Below are positions 16,848 to 26,991 of a stretch of 64,000 nucleotides of DNA, in pieces. This DNA is from an uncultured Coriobacteriaceae bacterium (GTDB taxonomy: Bacteria; Actinomycetota; Coriobacteriia; Coriobacteriales; Atopobiaceae): assembly GCA_902791035.1 (NCBI GenBank), contig CADAUA010000001.1, forward strand, positions 186,001 through 250,000, written 5' to 3'. The notes below the pieces were generated by a model. That model was given only the letters and a program-made list of their open reading frames with translations, had not been told where the DNA came from and searched no databases. Numbering within the stretch: position 1 is the first letter of the stretch; every line of letters begins with the position of its first letter. Both the position numbers and the translations under genes were made by a program.

Positions 16848-18245
16848 ATGGACGAGAAGGAACGCAGACAGTACGAGCAGCTCGTACTCACCCCCATACA
16901 TCGCCTCATCCCACGGCTTGCCATCCCCACCGTGGTCTCGATGATGACGACCATGCTCTACAACCTGGTGGACGCCTACTTCGTAGGTAAGCTGGGCACC
17001 TCGGCCGCTGCCGCCACGGGTGTCCTCATGTCGGTGCAGGCGGTCTTCCAGGCGATCGGCTTCATGCTGGGCCACGGGTCGGGCACCAACATATCTGTGG
17101 GCCTGGGCAGGGGCGACACGGACGGTGCCTCGGTCTACCTGTCGACGGCCTTCTTTGGCGGCATGGCCATCAGCGGCGTGCTGATGGCCTTGGGACTCGT
17201 CTTCCTCACGCCGCTCATGTGGGCCTTGGGCAGCACCCAGACCATCCTGCCCTACGCCCGCACCTACGGGGCGTACATGCTGGTGGCAGGCCCGGCACTC
17301 ACCATGAGCTGCGTCCTCAACAATGTGATGCGCTATGAGGGCCGGGCCTCCTACGCCATGATCGGCCTCGTGTCGGGCGGCATCCTCAACATGGTGGGTG
17401 ACCCCATCTTCATGTTTGGCCTCGACATGGGCATCGCCGGCGCGGGCCTCTCCACCGCCATCTCCGAGTACGTCTCGCTCGCCATCCTTCTCCACATGTT
17501 CCTCTCGGGCAAGACGATCTCGCGCCTGCGCGTCTCGCGCGTGGCCCGGCGCCCCTACGAGTGGGTGCACATCTTCCGCAACGGGCTGCCCAGCCTGCTG
17601 CGACAGGTACTCAACGCCACCTCGACCATCATCCTCAACCTCTCCGCCGCGCCTTACGGCGACGCGGCAATCGCCGCCATGACCATCGACGGCCGCGTGA
17701 TGATGCTCTTTGGCAGCGTCCTCATAGGCATCGGCCAGGGCCTCCAGCCGGTGGCAGCCTACGACTTTGGCGCCAAGAAGTACGCGCGCCTGCGCGAGGC
17801 CGCCAGCTTCACCTGGAAGGTGAGCGAGGTCCTGCTCTGCGTCTGCGCCGTCCTGGGCTGGGCCTTCGCGCCAGACGTGGTCCGGCTCTTCCGGGACGAC
17901 CCCGAGGTGGTGAGCGTCGGCGTCGTGGCACTACGGTGCATGTGCGTGGCCGTCGTGGCCCAGCCGCTCTCGGTGGTGGCCAACATGACCTTCCAGTCCA
18001 TCGGCCGCAGCCGCGAGGCCTCCTTCCTGGCGTCGCTGCGCACGGGCCTCTGCTACATCCCGGTGCTGCTGGTCATGCCCCGCGTGTGGGGGATCTTCGG
18101 CATACAGTCGGCACAGATGATTGCCGACATCCTAGCCTCGGCCATCTCTCTCCCCTACCTGGTCAGGCTCTTCCGCCACGAGCTACCGCAGGAGGACCAG
18201 CCGTCCGACACGGACCTCGCCTACGCCCAGTCCGTCGCGCGGTAG
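16848..18245 (+). CDS. MATE-family multidrug/metabolite efflux protein
   Basis: The 465-residue protein has about twelve hydrophobic helices in two MATE repeats. The first repeat opens with RLAIPTVVSMMTTMLYNLVDAYFVGKLG, split here as RLAIPTVVSMMTTM and LYNLVDAYFVGKLG, a clear MATE signature. Such carriers export drugs or metabolites driven by Na+ or H+. Start choice is uncertain: ATG 16848 fits a leaderless transcript from TATAAT at 16835, whereas ATG 16839 would overlap that promoter. Palindromic repeats flank the gene on both sides, so it is probably a single transcription unit. The substrate is unknown. Confidence 0.85.
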   Translation: MDEKERRQYEQLVLTPIHRLIPRLAIPTVVSMMTTMLYNLVDAYFVGKLGTSAAAATGVLMSVQAVFQAIGFMLGHGSGTNISVGLGRGDTDGASVYLSTAFFGGMAISGVLMALGLVFLTPLMWALGSTQTILPYARTYGAYMLVAGPALTMSCVLNNVMRYEGRASYAMIGLVSGGILNMVGDPIFMFGLDMGIAGAGLSTAISEYVSLAILLHMFLSGKTISRLRVSRVARRPYEWVHIFRNGLPSLLRQVLNATSTIILNLSAAPYGDAAIAAMTIDGRVMMLFGSVLIGIGQGLQPVAAYDFGAKKYARLREAASFTWKVSEVLLCVCAVLGWAFAPDVVRLFRDDPEVVSVGVVALRCMCVAVVAQPLSVVANMTFQSIGRSREASFLASLRTGLCYIPVLLVMPRVWGIFGIQSAQMIADILASAISLPYLVRLFRHELPQEDQPSDTDLAYAQSVAR

Positions 18246-18247
18246 CC

Positions 18248-18310
18248 AAACACGGGGGAGTACCCCCTGTGTTTCTGTGTTTGAAACACAGGGGGTACTC
18301 CCCCGTGTTT
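18248..18310. repeat. GGGGAGTACCCC palindromic element, copy B
   Basis: Perfect 28-bp arms lie at 18248-18275 and 18283-18310 around a seven-base loop. The element starts two bases after the MATE stop codon. Each arm itself is a near-palindrome, AAACAC-GGGGGAGTACCCCC-TGTGTTT in outline. Confidence 0.85.
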
Positions 18311-18380
18311 CTCACTTAAGAAAGCCCTTCTCACTTGCCATCCTCCCTGCTATTATTACTTTCGTCAGGAGGTGACGTAA

Positions 18381-19361
18381 GTGGCTAACACAGAGGAGCT
18401 CAAGAGGCGCAACGTCCGCAGCGTGCTGGGCTGCCTGGGCAACGGCAGGACCTGGAGCAAGGCCGGCCTGGCACAGGCGACGGGCCTCTCCTCCGGCGCC
18501 CTCACAAAGATCCTGCAGGACCTGCAGGAGACCGGCGAGGTCCTCTTCCTGGGAACGGCGCCCAGCACGGGTGGCAGGCGTCCCAAGGAGTTCTCACTCA
18601 ACCCCCACTTCCGTCATGTGGCGCAGGTGAGCATCGAGGCCACCACGCAGGGCTACCAGATCCGCACCAGGACCTGTGACCTCAACGGAGCTGTCCTGGC
18701 CGATCGGACGGCCTTCTCCCCCACCTGCACCGAGCAGGATCTGGCGGCCGCCGTAGGCGCCGCATGCGCGGAGGACCCCACGGTCGGCATCGCCTGCGTG
18801 GCCAACCCAGGCGTCTCCATCGGCGGCAGGGTGATCGTCTCCGACGCCGAGGGCCTGGTGGGCTCCGACCTAGTAGCGACCCTTAGGGAGGCCTGCGGCG
18901 TCGCCGCCGTGGTGGAGAACGACGTCAACGCCGCCGCAATCGGCCTCTGGGAGGACTGCCACGCCGAGAGCCTGGCCCTGCTCTACCAGCCCGCCCGCTA
19001 CTACGTGGGCGTGGGCATGGTCATTGGCGGGCGGCTCTACAACGGCGCCTCCCATGCGGCGGGCGAGCTTCGCTACCTGCCCTTCTACACCGAGGGGGAG
19101 CAGGACCAGGCCCTTGCCAGCGACCCTGTGGACCTCCTGGCCAAGCAGGTGGCCACCCTCAACTGCGTGATGAACCCCGAGGTCGTGGGCATCTGCGTGG
19201 AGCGGGGAACGCCCACCGACCTGGGTGCCTATCTGCGCTACGTCCCTGTGGAGTTCAGGCCGCGAATGGTCGCGGTCAACGACTTTTCCCAGAAGGTCGG
19301 GCGGGGCCTCGCGGCAATCGCGCGCGACGTCCTGTTCAGCGAGAGAGAGGAACAAAGATGA
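18381..19361 (+). CDS. ROK-family regulator (HTH plus sugar-kinase-like domain)
   Basis: The 326-residue protein has an N-terminal winged helix (about 1-70; WSKAGLAQATGLSSGALTKIL) joined to a ROK domain, as in NagC/XylR/Mlc repressors. The ROK part shows VGIACVANPGVSIGG, VVENDVNAAAIGLWED and YVGVGMVIGGRLYNGASHAAGEL. The CxCGxxGC zinc motif of ROK kinases is absent, favouring a regulator over an enzyme. GTG 18381 has AGGAGGTGA upstream, and TATTAT at 18353-18358 may be its -10. The stop overlaps the next gene by four bases, so the VOC gene and the PHP gene beyond may be co-transcribed. Confidence 0.8.
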   Translation: MANTEELKRRNVRSVLGCLGNGRTWSKAGLAQATGLSSGALTKILQDLQETGEVLFLGTAPSTGGRRPKEFSLNPHFRHVAQVSIEATTQGYQIRTRTCDLNGAVLADRTAFSPTCTEQDLAAAVGAACAEDPTVGIACVANPGVSIGGRVIVSDAEGLVGSDLVATLREACGVAAVVENDVNAAAIGLWEDCHAESLALLYQPARYYVGVGMVIGGRLYNGASHAAGELRYLPFYTEGEQDQALASDPVDLLAKQVATLNCVMNPEVVGICVERGTPTDLGAYLRYVPVEFRPRMVAVNDFSQKVGRGLAAIARDVLFSEREEQR

Positions 19362-19748
19362 GGATCGAACACGTTGCCCTGTACGTCAACGACCTGGAGG
19401 GGGCTCGCGCCTTCTTCGAGAAGTACTTTGGCGCGCACGTGACCGACAAGCCCTACCACAACCCCCCGCACGGACTTCCGCTCCTACTTCATGGGCTTCG
19501 ACGACGGCTCGGCACGCCTGGAGCTCATGCACAAGCCCGAGATGGACCAGCTCGACAAGCCCCTCAACCGCACCGGTTACGCCCACCTCACCTTTGCCCT
19601 GGGCTCCTATGCACGGGTGGACGAACTTGCGGCCCAGCTTGCCGCCGACGGCTACGAGACCCTGAGCGGCCCCCGCACCACGGGCGACGGCTACTACGAG
19701 GCCTGCGTGCTGGGCTTCGAGGGCAACCAGATCGAGATCACCATCTAA
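19358..19748 (+). pseudogene. VOC/glyoxalase-like protein, frameshifted at a C6 tract
   Basis: The N-terminal part MRIEHVALYVNDLEGARAFF..KYFGAHVTDKPYHNP is a typical vicinal-oxygen-chelate (glyoxalase I-like) start. The rest, beginning TDFRSYFMGFDDGSARLELM and ending GNQIEITI, continues in another frame to 19748. The break is at CCCCCC around 19461-19466. The family pattern YHNPRT would need four C's, so two extra bases (or one missing) explain the shift. It may be a real mutation, a slippage-prone contingency tract, or a sequencing error. The intact protein would be about 130 residues with a metal site. Confidence 0.7.
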
Positions 19749-19774
19749 TCACCCGTTCCCAGGGAGGGCATGAC

Positions 19775-20632
19775 ATGCTAGTCGACTACCACCTGCACTG
19801 CGAGTTCTCCGACGACTCCGACGAGCCCATGGAGAGCCAGATCAAGCACGGCATCGAGCTCGGCCTCGACGAGATGTGCTTCACCGACCACGTTGACTAC
19901 GGCATCAAGACCGACTGGACCGACAAGGTCGAGTGGCGCGACACCTTCGAGCACGGCAAGTGGAACCACCAGCCCATGGCCAACGTCAACTACCCCGAGT
20001 ACTTCGCCAAGCTCATGCGCATGGGGAAGACCTACGGCGACCAGATCACCATCAAGAAGGGCCTGGAGTTCGGCATCCAGACGATCACCATCCCCCAGTA
20101 CGAGAAGCTCTACGCCGACTGGGCGGACGAGCTGGACTTCGTCCTGCTCTCCATGCACCAGGTGGACAACCTCGAGTTCTGGAACCAGGACTTCCAGCGG
20201 GGCCGGACCCAAGAGGAGTTCCGCACCAGGTACCTGGAGGAGATCCTGGCCGTCCAGCAGCAGTTTAAGCACTACAGCGTCCTCGCCCACCTGGACCTGC
20301 TGGCCCGCTACGACCAGTGCGGCCCCTACCCCTTCGAGAAGGAGCGCGACCTCTACGCCGAGATCCTGAGGCAGGCCATCGCCGACGGCAAGGGCATCGA
20401 GATGAACACGTCCTCCTGGCACTACGGCCTCTCCGACACCACGCCCTCCCGCGACATCCTGCGCCTCTACAAGGACCTGGGCGGCACCATCGTGTCCATG
20501 GGCAGCGACGCCCACTCGACCAAGTACCTGGGCGACCACATGAAGGATGCCCAGGACATCCTCAAGAACGAGATCGGCATCGATGCCATCTGCACCTTCG
20601 ACAAGATGGTGCCGACCTTCCACAAGATCTAG
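19775..20632 (+). CDS. PHP-domain phosphatase (histidinol-phosphatase, HisJ-like)
   Basis: The 285-residue protein belongs to the PHP metallophosphoesterases. Metal-binding motifs are visible: YHLHCEFSDDS at the N terminus, CFTDHVDYG, KKGLEFGI, LSMHQVDN, LAHLDLLARYD, and GSDAHSTKYLGDH near the end. HisJ-type enzymes dephosphorylate histidinol phosphate, but many homologs act on other phosphomonoesters. No other histidine-pathway gene is near, so a different substrate is possible. ATG 19775 follows GGGAGGGC. It lies downstream of the ROK and VOC genes on the same strand. Confidence 0.85.
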   Translation: MLVDYHLHCEFSDDSDEPMESQIKHGIELGLDEMCFTDHVDYGIKTDWTDKVEWRDTFEHGKWNHQPMANVNYPEYFAKLMRMGKTYGDQITIKKGLEFGIQTITIPQYEKLYADWADELDFVLLSMHQVDNLEFWNQDFQRGRTQEEFRTRYLEEILAVQQQFKHYSVLAHLDLLARYDQCGPYPFEKERDLYAEILRQAIADGKGIEMNTSSWHYGLSDTTPSRDILRLYKDLGGTIVSMGSDAHSTKYLGDHMKDAQDILKNEIGIDAICTFDKMVPTFHKI

Positions 20633-20633
20633 G

Positions 20634-20704
20634 GGCCAAACAGAGGGGAGTACCCCCCGTGTTTGGTCCCCCAAACACGGGGGGGTACTCCCCTCTGTTT
20701 GGCC
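20634..20704. repeat. GGGGAGTACCCC palindromic element, copy C
   Basis: Arms of 33 and 34 bases (20634-20666 and 20671-20704) are inverted copies differing by a single C, with a four-base loop. The element begins one base after the PHP stop and runs into the terminator hairpin of the convergent EIIA gene. Confidence 0.85.
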
Positions 20705-20731
20705 CGCCCTCGCCTTGCACGAGGGCGGGCC
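20701..20731 (-). terminator. Terminator-type hairpin after the EIIA-Glc gene
   Basis: GGCCCGCCCTCG at 20701-20712 pairs perfectly with CGAGGGCGGGCC at 20720-20731 around seven bases. It lies 15 bases past the EIIA stop. No T tract follows, so it would be a U-less terminator, helped by the adjoining palindromic repeat. Confidence 0.55.
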
Positions 20732-20745
20732 GATCGCAATACGAA

Positions 20746-21264
20746 CTACTTGGCGAACTTGACGGCCTTGTCGCCGGCCTTGACGGCACCGGTGGTGGCC
20801 ACGTCGACGGAGGCCAGGTCGTCGGTGTTGGTGATGGCCATGATCACCACGTCGTCGTGGCCAGCGGCCGCGATCTTCTTCTTGGAGAAGCCCAGCAGCG
20901 GCGTACCGGCGGCCACGTGCTGGCCCTTCTCGGCGTAGAGGGTAAAGCCGTCGCCCTTCATCTCCACGGTGTCAACGCCCACGTGGATAAGGACCTCGGC
21001 GCCGTTGTCGCCTTGGAGGCCAAGCGCGTGGTAGTTGGGCGCGCCGTAGGCCGTGAGGGTGCCGGAGACCGGCGCGTAGACGGTCTCGCCGGCGGGCTTG
21101 AAGCCGGCGCCCTTGCCCATGGCGCCGCAGGAGAAGACGGGGTCGGACACCTGGTCGATGGGCATCTCGTCGCCGTCGACGGGCGCGTACACGAAGCCCG
21201 GCTCCTCAGAGACCGCGATGGCCTCCGGCTTGGCCGGCTTCTTGAACCTGTCAAAGAATCCCAT
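20746..21264 (-). CDS. crr: PTS glucose-type EIIA protein
   Basis: The 172-residue protein is a free-standing EIIA of the glucose family, which passes phosphate from HPr to a glucose/beta-glucoside EIIB. The active His94 is in VLIHVGVDTVEM and the supporting His79 in NYHALG. The leading residues MGFFDRFKKPAK resemble stand-alone EIIA-Glc. ATG 21264 has AGGAGG upstream. It follows a GH1 6-phospho-beta-glucosidase gene on the same strand but is separated by a strong hairpin. The matching EIIBC is not in this window. Confidence 0.9.
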   Translation of the reverse strand: MGFFDRFKKPAKPEAIAVSEEPGFVYAPVDGDEMPIDQVSDPVFSCGAMGKGAGFKPAGETVYAPVSGTLTAYGAPNYHALGLQGDNGAEVLIHVGVDTVEMKGDGFTLYAEKGQHVAAGTPLLGFSKKKIAAAGHDDVVIMAITNTDDLASVDVATTGAVKAGDKAVKFAK

Positions 21265-21323
21265 GGAAAACCTCCTATATGAGAAGTCCGAATTGGTACT
21301 TGCATTGTAGGCAACGGGCGCCA

Positions 21324-21347
21324 GCGGGCGGGACAGAACCCGCCCGC
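21324..21347 (-). terminator. Perfect hairpin between GH1 and EIIA genes
   Basis: GCGGGCGGG at 21324-21332 pairs with CCCGCCCGC at 21339-21347 around ACAGAA. It follows the GH1 stop and may reduce read-through into the EIIA gene. No T tract follows. Confidence 0.5.
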
Positions 21348-21385
21348 CGCGCCAATATGGCCGCTGGTCGGCCGCTAGCCTGGAG

Positions 21386-23132
<1,747 letters not shown>

Positions 23133-23187
23133 AAAAAATCCCCCCGACGGCGCTAGCGCAGGAACAAGCCGAATGATGTTCAACCGC

Positions 23188-23228
23188 GCAAGTAATGCCT
23201 CCGAGGGTCCACGGAGTAACAACCTTGC
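23188..23228 (-). promoter_or_regulatory. RAT-like antiterminator RNA element
   Basis: Read on the minus strand, GCAAG-GTTGTTA-CTCCG, an eight-base loop, then CGGAG-GCATTA-CTTGC folds into two stems (GCAAG/CTTGC and CTCCG/CGGAG) with internal loops. TTGTTACT and GGCA match the ribonucleic antiterminator consensus bound by BglG-family proteins. It lies about 55 bases upstream of the antiterminator fragment. The following sequence ends in ATTTTTT just before the start codon, which might be a terminator tail. Confidence 0.5.
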
Positions 23229-23448
23229 GGGATGACTTTAGCACCTACCGCTCCGGGAGCACTCAAGATTTGTGTTGTGGGTGGATTTTGACCGCTCACG
23301 TCCCGTACCCCACCGTTTGCGGAATGGATTCGAAATGGGTGAATACGTGCTAAGGGGCGTTCTGCACCGTCGCAGGACGTTCTTGTCCCATAATGGGCTT
23401 CACTCGCATAGGCCCTGCCACCCAGGCTCGCCCCATAGAGGAGGCCGC

Positions 23449-24813
23449 ATGGACATCACCCCGCAGGAGGTCGCCGAGACCCACGCCATGGTCTCGCAGC
23501 AGAACCTCGACTTGCGTACCATCACGATGGGCATCTCGCTTGAGGGATGCGCCGACGAGAGCATGCCCCGCATGTGCAGCAAGATCTACGACCGCATAAC
23601 GCACCAGGCGGAGCACCTGGTGGACGTGGCGTGCGACCTTGAGCGCGAGTACGGCATCCCCATAGCCAACAAGCGCGTCTCCGTGACCCCCATAGCCCAG
23701 GTGGCGGCCGGCTGCCCCGACGAGGACCTCTCCCCCATCGCGGGCGCCATGGACCGCGCGGCCGAGACCCTGGGCATCGACTTCATGGGCGGCTTCTCGG
23801 CCCTGGTGCAGAAGGGCATGGGGTCGGCCGACCGCCGCCTCATCGCCTCCGTGCCTGCGGCCGTGAGCCAGACCCGGCGCGTGTGCTCCTCGCTCAACAT
23901 CGCCTCGACCCGCGCCGGCATAAACATGGACGCCGTCCTCCTCTCCGCCCAGACCATCATCGACTGCGCCAAGGCCACGACCGACATCGACTGCTACGGC
24001 GCCGCCAAGTTCGTGGTCTTCGCGAACATGGTGGAGGACTCGCCCTTCATGGCGGGCGCCGTGCACGGGACGGGCGAGGCCGACGCCGTGATCAACGTGG
24101 GCGTCTCCGGCCCCGGCGTGATGGCCGCGGCGCTGGAGGAGCTCTCCCCCGACGCCAACCTCATGGACGTGGCCGAGAAGATCAAGCAGACCGCCTTCAA
24201 GATCACGCGCGCAGGCGAGCTCATGAGCCGCGAGGCGTCGCGTCGCCTGGGCGTGGAGAAGGGCATCGTGGACCTCTCGCTCGCACCGACCCCCGCCGCC
24301 GGCGACTCCGTGGCAAAGATCCTGGAGATCATCGGCGTGGGCGAGTGCGGAGGTCCCGGCACCACCTGCGCGCTGGCGCTCCTCAACGACTGCGTGAAGA
24401 AGGGCGGCGTGATGGCGTCGTCCAGCGTGGGCGGGCTCTCCGGCGCCTTCATCCCCGTGAGCGAGGACGCCGGCATGATCCGCGCGGCCGAGGACGGCTC
24501 CCTCACCATCGAGAAGCTCGAGGCCATGACCTCCGTGTGCTCCGTGGGGCTGGATATGATAGCCATCCCCGGAGACACCCCCGTGGAGGCCATCGCGGGC
24601 ATCATCGCCGACGAGATGGCCATCGGAGTCATAAACACCAAGACCACGGCCGTCCGCCTGATCCCCGCTATCGGCCACAAGGAGGGCGACGTGCTGGAGT
24701 TCGGCGGGCTCTTCGGCTCCGCCCCGGTCATGCCCGTGAACGCGTTTGCCGGCAGCGTGCTCGCGCACCGCGGCGGGCGCTTCCCCGCCCCGCTCAACTC
24801 GCTCAAGAACTAG
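23449..24813 (+). CDS. UPF0210/DUF711 family protein
   Basis: The 454-residue protein belongs to the DUF711 (UPF0210) family, often annotated as PFL family protein because of its fold. Its biochemical role is not established. Typical stretches are [57 protein letters not shown] and [19 protein letters not shown]. In many genomes it follows a small ACT-domain gene (UPF0237); none is seen here. ATG 23449 has GAGGAGG upstream, and CATAAT at 23389-23394 may be the -10. It is divergent from the antiterminator fragment. Confidence 0.85.
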   Translation: MDITPQEVAETHAMVSQQNLDLRTITMGISLEGCADESMPRMCSKIYDRITHQAEHLVDVACDLEREYGIPIANKRVSVTPIAQVAAGCPDEDLSPIAGAMDRAAETLGIDFMGGFSALVQKGMGSADRRLIASVPAAVSQTRRVCSSLNIASTRAGINMDAVLLSAQTIIDCAKATTDIDCYGAAKFVVFANMVEDSPFMAGAVHGTGEADAVINVGVSGPGVMAAALEELSPDANLMDVAEKIKQTAFKITRAGELMSREASRRLGVEKGIVDLSLAPTPAAGDSVAKILEIIGVGECGGPGTTCALALLNDCVKKGGVMASSSVGGLSGAFIPVSEDAGMIRAAEDGSLTIEKLEAMTSVCSVGLDMIAIPGDTPVEAIAGIIADEMAIGVINTKTTAVRLIPAIGHKEGDVLEFGGLFGSAPVMPVNAFAGSVLAHRGGRFPAPLNSLKN

Positions 24814-24849
24814 GGGTTCGAGGCCGCCAGGGGTCTGCTCCCCTGGCGG

Positions 24850-25164
24850 TCAGCCCAACCGCTTCTGCCAGTCGCTCCCGCCAAAGAAGGGATCGACGAG
24901 GATGACGGCTTGGGCCGGCTCGTCGACTCTATAGACCGCAACGTACGAATCGACAAGAACCCATCTCAAGTCACGAGTGTCTTCAGTATTTGGTGAATTC
25001 GCGGGCTTGCCCATCCGGGGCATCGCGGACAAGTCCTTGCATACGTTGTCATACGCATCAAGTAGGGCCCGGGCGCTTCTTGTTCCCACGTTCTCTATTC
25101 GATACCGAATGGCCCCGTCTAGGCGCGCGTCAAACGAGGGAGTCGCGGCCACGCTATAGCCCAT
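24850..25164 (-). CDS. RelE/ParE-type toxin
   Basis: The 104-residue protein has the RelE/ParE toxin layout: YSVAATPSFDARLDGAIRY helix, LSAMPRMGKPAN, and a C-terminal beta strand region RWVLVDSYVAVYRVDE followed by VILVDPFFGGSDWQ. RelE-type members cleave ribosome-bound mRNA; ParE-type members poison gyrase. The sequence does not decide between them. It overlaps the upstream antitoxin gene by 11 bases, typical of toxin-antitoxin operons. Codon use is less GC-biased than that of its neighbours, suggesting acquisition. Confidence 0.8.
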   Translation of the reverse strand: MGYSVAATPSFDARLDGAIRYRIENVGTRSARALLDAYDNVCKDLSAMPRMGKPANSPNTEDTRDLRWVLVDSYVAVYRVDEPAQAVILVDPFFGGSDWQKRLG

Positions 25165-25429
25165 AGCGCTCTCTCAAGCTGCGCGACACCTCATCTGCTG
25201 GCTTGGCAAGGCCGGCAGCGTACTCCTCATCTGCTCTTGCCACACGAGCAAGGAACTCCTCGCGTGTTCCCAGCTTCAGCGGATTCTTGGGTACTGCCAC
25301 GACCTCTACGCGCTCCCCATCGCTCAAGAAGGCCACTTGGTCGTTTGGCCTGACGCCCAAGATATCTCGGATAGCCTTAGGTAGGCTAACCTGTCCTGAC
25401 TGCGTAATGGTGCTCACCGCCATTGGCAT
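25154..25429 (-). CDS. AbrB/MazE-type antitoxin
   Basis: The 91-residue protein begins with a SpoVT-AbrB DNA-binding fold (VSTITQSGQVSLPKAIRDIL and VRPNDQVAFLSDGERVEVV) and has a charged helical tail that would wrap the toxin. It should bind its own promoter and neutralise the RelE/ParE-type toxin. ATG 25429 has AGGAGA upstream; ATG 25423 is an alternative. A 7-bp inverted repeat (CTATTAA TT TTAATAG) lies 18 bases upstream as a likely operator. Confidence 0.8.
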   Translation of the reverse strand: MPMAVSTITQSGQVSLPKAIRDILGVRPNDQVAFLSDGERVEVVAVPKNPLKLGTREEFLARVARADEEYAAGLAKPADEVSRSLRERYGL

Positions 25430-25447
25430 GCCGTCTCCTTTCCTTAG

Positions 25448-25463
25448 CTATTAATTTTAATAG
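25448..25463 (-). promoter_or_regulatory. AT-rich operator/promoter of the toxin-antitoxin pair
   Basis: CTATTAATTTTAATAG consists of inverted 7-base arms around TT, an AT island in GC-rich DNA directly upstream of the antitoxin. It can serve as -10 (TATTAA-like) and autoregulatory operator. The remaining 25464-25706 up to the phosphofructokinase gene shows no gene; it contains a small GCCTC..GAGGC hairpin at 25482-25498 and presumably the pfk promoter. Confidence 0.5.
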
Positions 25464-25706
25464 AAACCGCGTGTCAGTCAACGCCTCTCCTCTGAGGCCA
25501 TGGCAAACGGCCGACTCGTTGGCCAAGGTAAGAGTACACGCCGTCGCCCGCCGTCCGTGTTGGGTGCCCCCGTGGCAGCAGCGGATGCGCAGTCGGACTC
25601 TCGCAGAGACCCACCACACGCTTCTCGCAGCGCTGGGGAAGGCGCGCGGTACCCCCACCAGTTGCGGTATCGTTGTCGCAGACGCCACCCCACGAAAGGA
25701 GCCCCC

Positions 25707-26918
25707 ATGTCCGCATCCCACGCCATCTCCCGCGTGCTCGTAGGCCAGTCGGGCGGGCCCACCGCCGCCATCAACGCCAGTCTGGCAGGCGTGATCGAGG
25801 CCGCGCGCGGGCTGGGGGCCAGCGTGCTGGGCATGCGGCACGGGGTGCAGGGGCTTCTGGCCGGGGACCTCGTGAACCTGGACGCGACCCTCCCCACCGC
25901 GGCCGACCTCGAGCTCCTGCGCCACACGCCCTCGAGCTACCTGGGGAGCTGCCGGTACAAGCTCCCCGCCATCGAGGACGACCCCACGCCCTACCAGACG
26001 CTCTTCTCGCTCTTTGACGCGCAGGGGATCGACGCCGTCCTCTACATCGGCGGCAACGACTCCATGGACACCATCTCCAAGCTGGCCGCCTATGGCGAGA
26101 AGGTCGCGAGCCCCGTGCGCTTCGTGGGCGTGCCCAAGACCATCGACAACGACCTCGAGGGCACGGACCACACGCCCGGCTTCGGGTCCGCCGCCAAGTT
26201 CATAGCCACGAGCGTGGCTGAGCTGGGCCGCGACGCCTCCGTCTACGACCTCGAGAACGTGCTCGTGGTGGAGATCATGGGCCGCAACGCCGGCTGGCTC
26301 GCGGGCTCGGCCTGTCTGGCGCGTGAGGATGGCCTGGGCTTCCCCAGCCTGATCCTCCTGCCCGAGGCCCCCGTTGAGGAGGACGCCCTGGTGGAGGCCG
26401 TGGCGGCCAAGATGCACGAGTCCAAGACCGTGGTCCTGGCCGTGAGCGAGGGGGCACGGCGTCCCGATGGCACCCTCATGTGCGAGGCGCCCCTGGGCGG
26501 CGCCAAGCTGGATGCCTTCGGCCACGAGGCCGCCCTCTCCGGCACAAGCCGCTACCTGGCAGGGCTTCTGGGCGCGCGTCTGGGCATCAAGACCCGCGCC
26601 GTTGAGCTCTCCACCCTGCAGCGCTGCGCCAGCCATATCGCCAGCGCGACCGACCTCGCCGAGGCCGCGGCCCTGGGCGCACACGCCGTGCAGGCTGCGG
26701 CAGACGGGCTCACGGGCGTGCTGCCGGTGGTCCGCCGCACGGGCAACGAGCCCTACACCGTGGAGTACGGCCTGGTGCGCATCGCCGACGTGGCAAACGA
26801 GGAGCGTCACGTACCTGCCACATGGATCGCGGCGAGCGGCATGGACGTGACCCCGGACTTCGCGGACTACGTGCGCCCGCTGGCCGACGGCCTGCCCAGC
26901 CACGTCCCTGCCCTCTGA
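25707..26918 (+). CDS. 6-phosphofructokinase, probably PPi-dependent
   Basis: The 403-residue enzyme phosphorylates fructose 6-phosphate in glycolysis. The donor-site loop reads YIGGNDSMDT rather than the GGDGS of ATP enzymes, and the substrate loop reads VPKTIDNDL with Lys before TIDND; both features are characteristic of PPi-using PFK. MGRNAGWLAG and QSGGPTAAINASLAG also fit this clade. The PPi enzyme is reversible and common in anaerobes. ATG 25707 follows GAAAGGA. Donor specificity is inferred from motifs. Confidence 0.85.
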   Translation: MSASHAISRVLVGQSGGPTAAINASLAGVIEAARGLGASVLGMRHGVQGLLAGDLVNLDATLPTAADLELLRHTPSSYLGSCRYKLPAIEDDPTPYQTLFSLFDAQGIDAVLYIGGNDSMDTISKLAAYGEKVASPVRFVGVPKTIDNDLEGTDHTPGFGSAAKFIATSVAELGRDASVYDLENVLVVEIMGRNAGWLAGSACLAREDGLGFPSLILLPEAPVEEDALVEAVAAKMHESKTVVLAVSEGARRPDGTLMCEAPLGGAKLDAFGHEAALSGTSRYLAGLLGARLGIKTRAVELSTLQRCASHIASATDLAEAAALGAHAVQAAADGLTGVLPVVRRTGNEPYTVEYGLVRIADVANEERHVPATWIAASGMDVTPDFADYVRPLADGLPSHVPAL

Positions 26919-26927
26919 CCGGGCACT

Positions 26928-26990
26928 GGGCACCAGGGGGTACCCCCTGGTGCCCGCGGGCGGAAGGGGAGTACCCCTTGGTGCTCGCCC
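26928..26990. repeat. GGGGTACCCC palindromic element, copy E
   Basis: A perfect 28-bp palindrome at 26928-26955 (GGGCACCAGGGGGTACCCCC at its start) is followed by a second imperfect one around AAGGGGAGTACCCCTT (26963-26978). The outer arms read GGGCACC instead of AAACAC. It fills the gap between the convergent pfk and murB stops. Confidence 0.8.
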
Positions 26991-26991
26991 A

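Noticed and set aside
18381-19361. ROK gene as a second glucokinase
   Set aside because: It has an N-terminal winged helix and lacks the CxCGxxGC zinc motif, so a regulator is more likely.
25464-25706. Small gene between the toxin-antitoxin pair and pfk
   Set aside because: Open frames in both directions have no ribosome-binding site or recognisable sequence and odd codon use.
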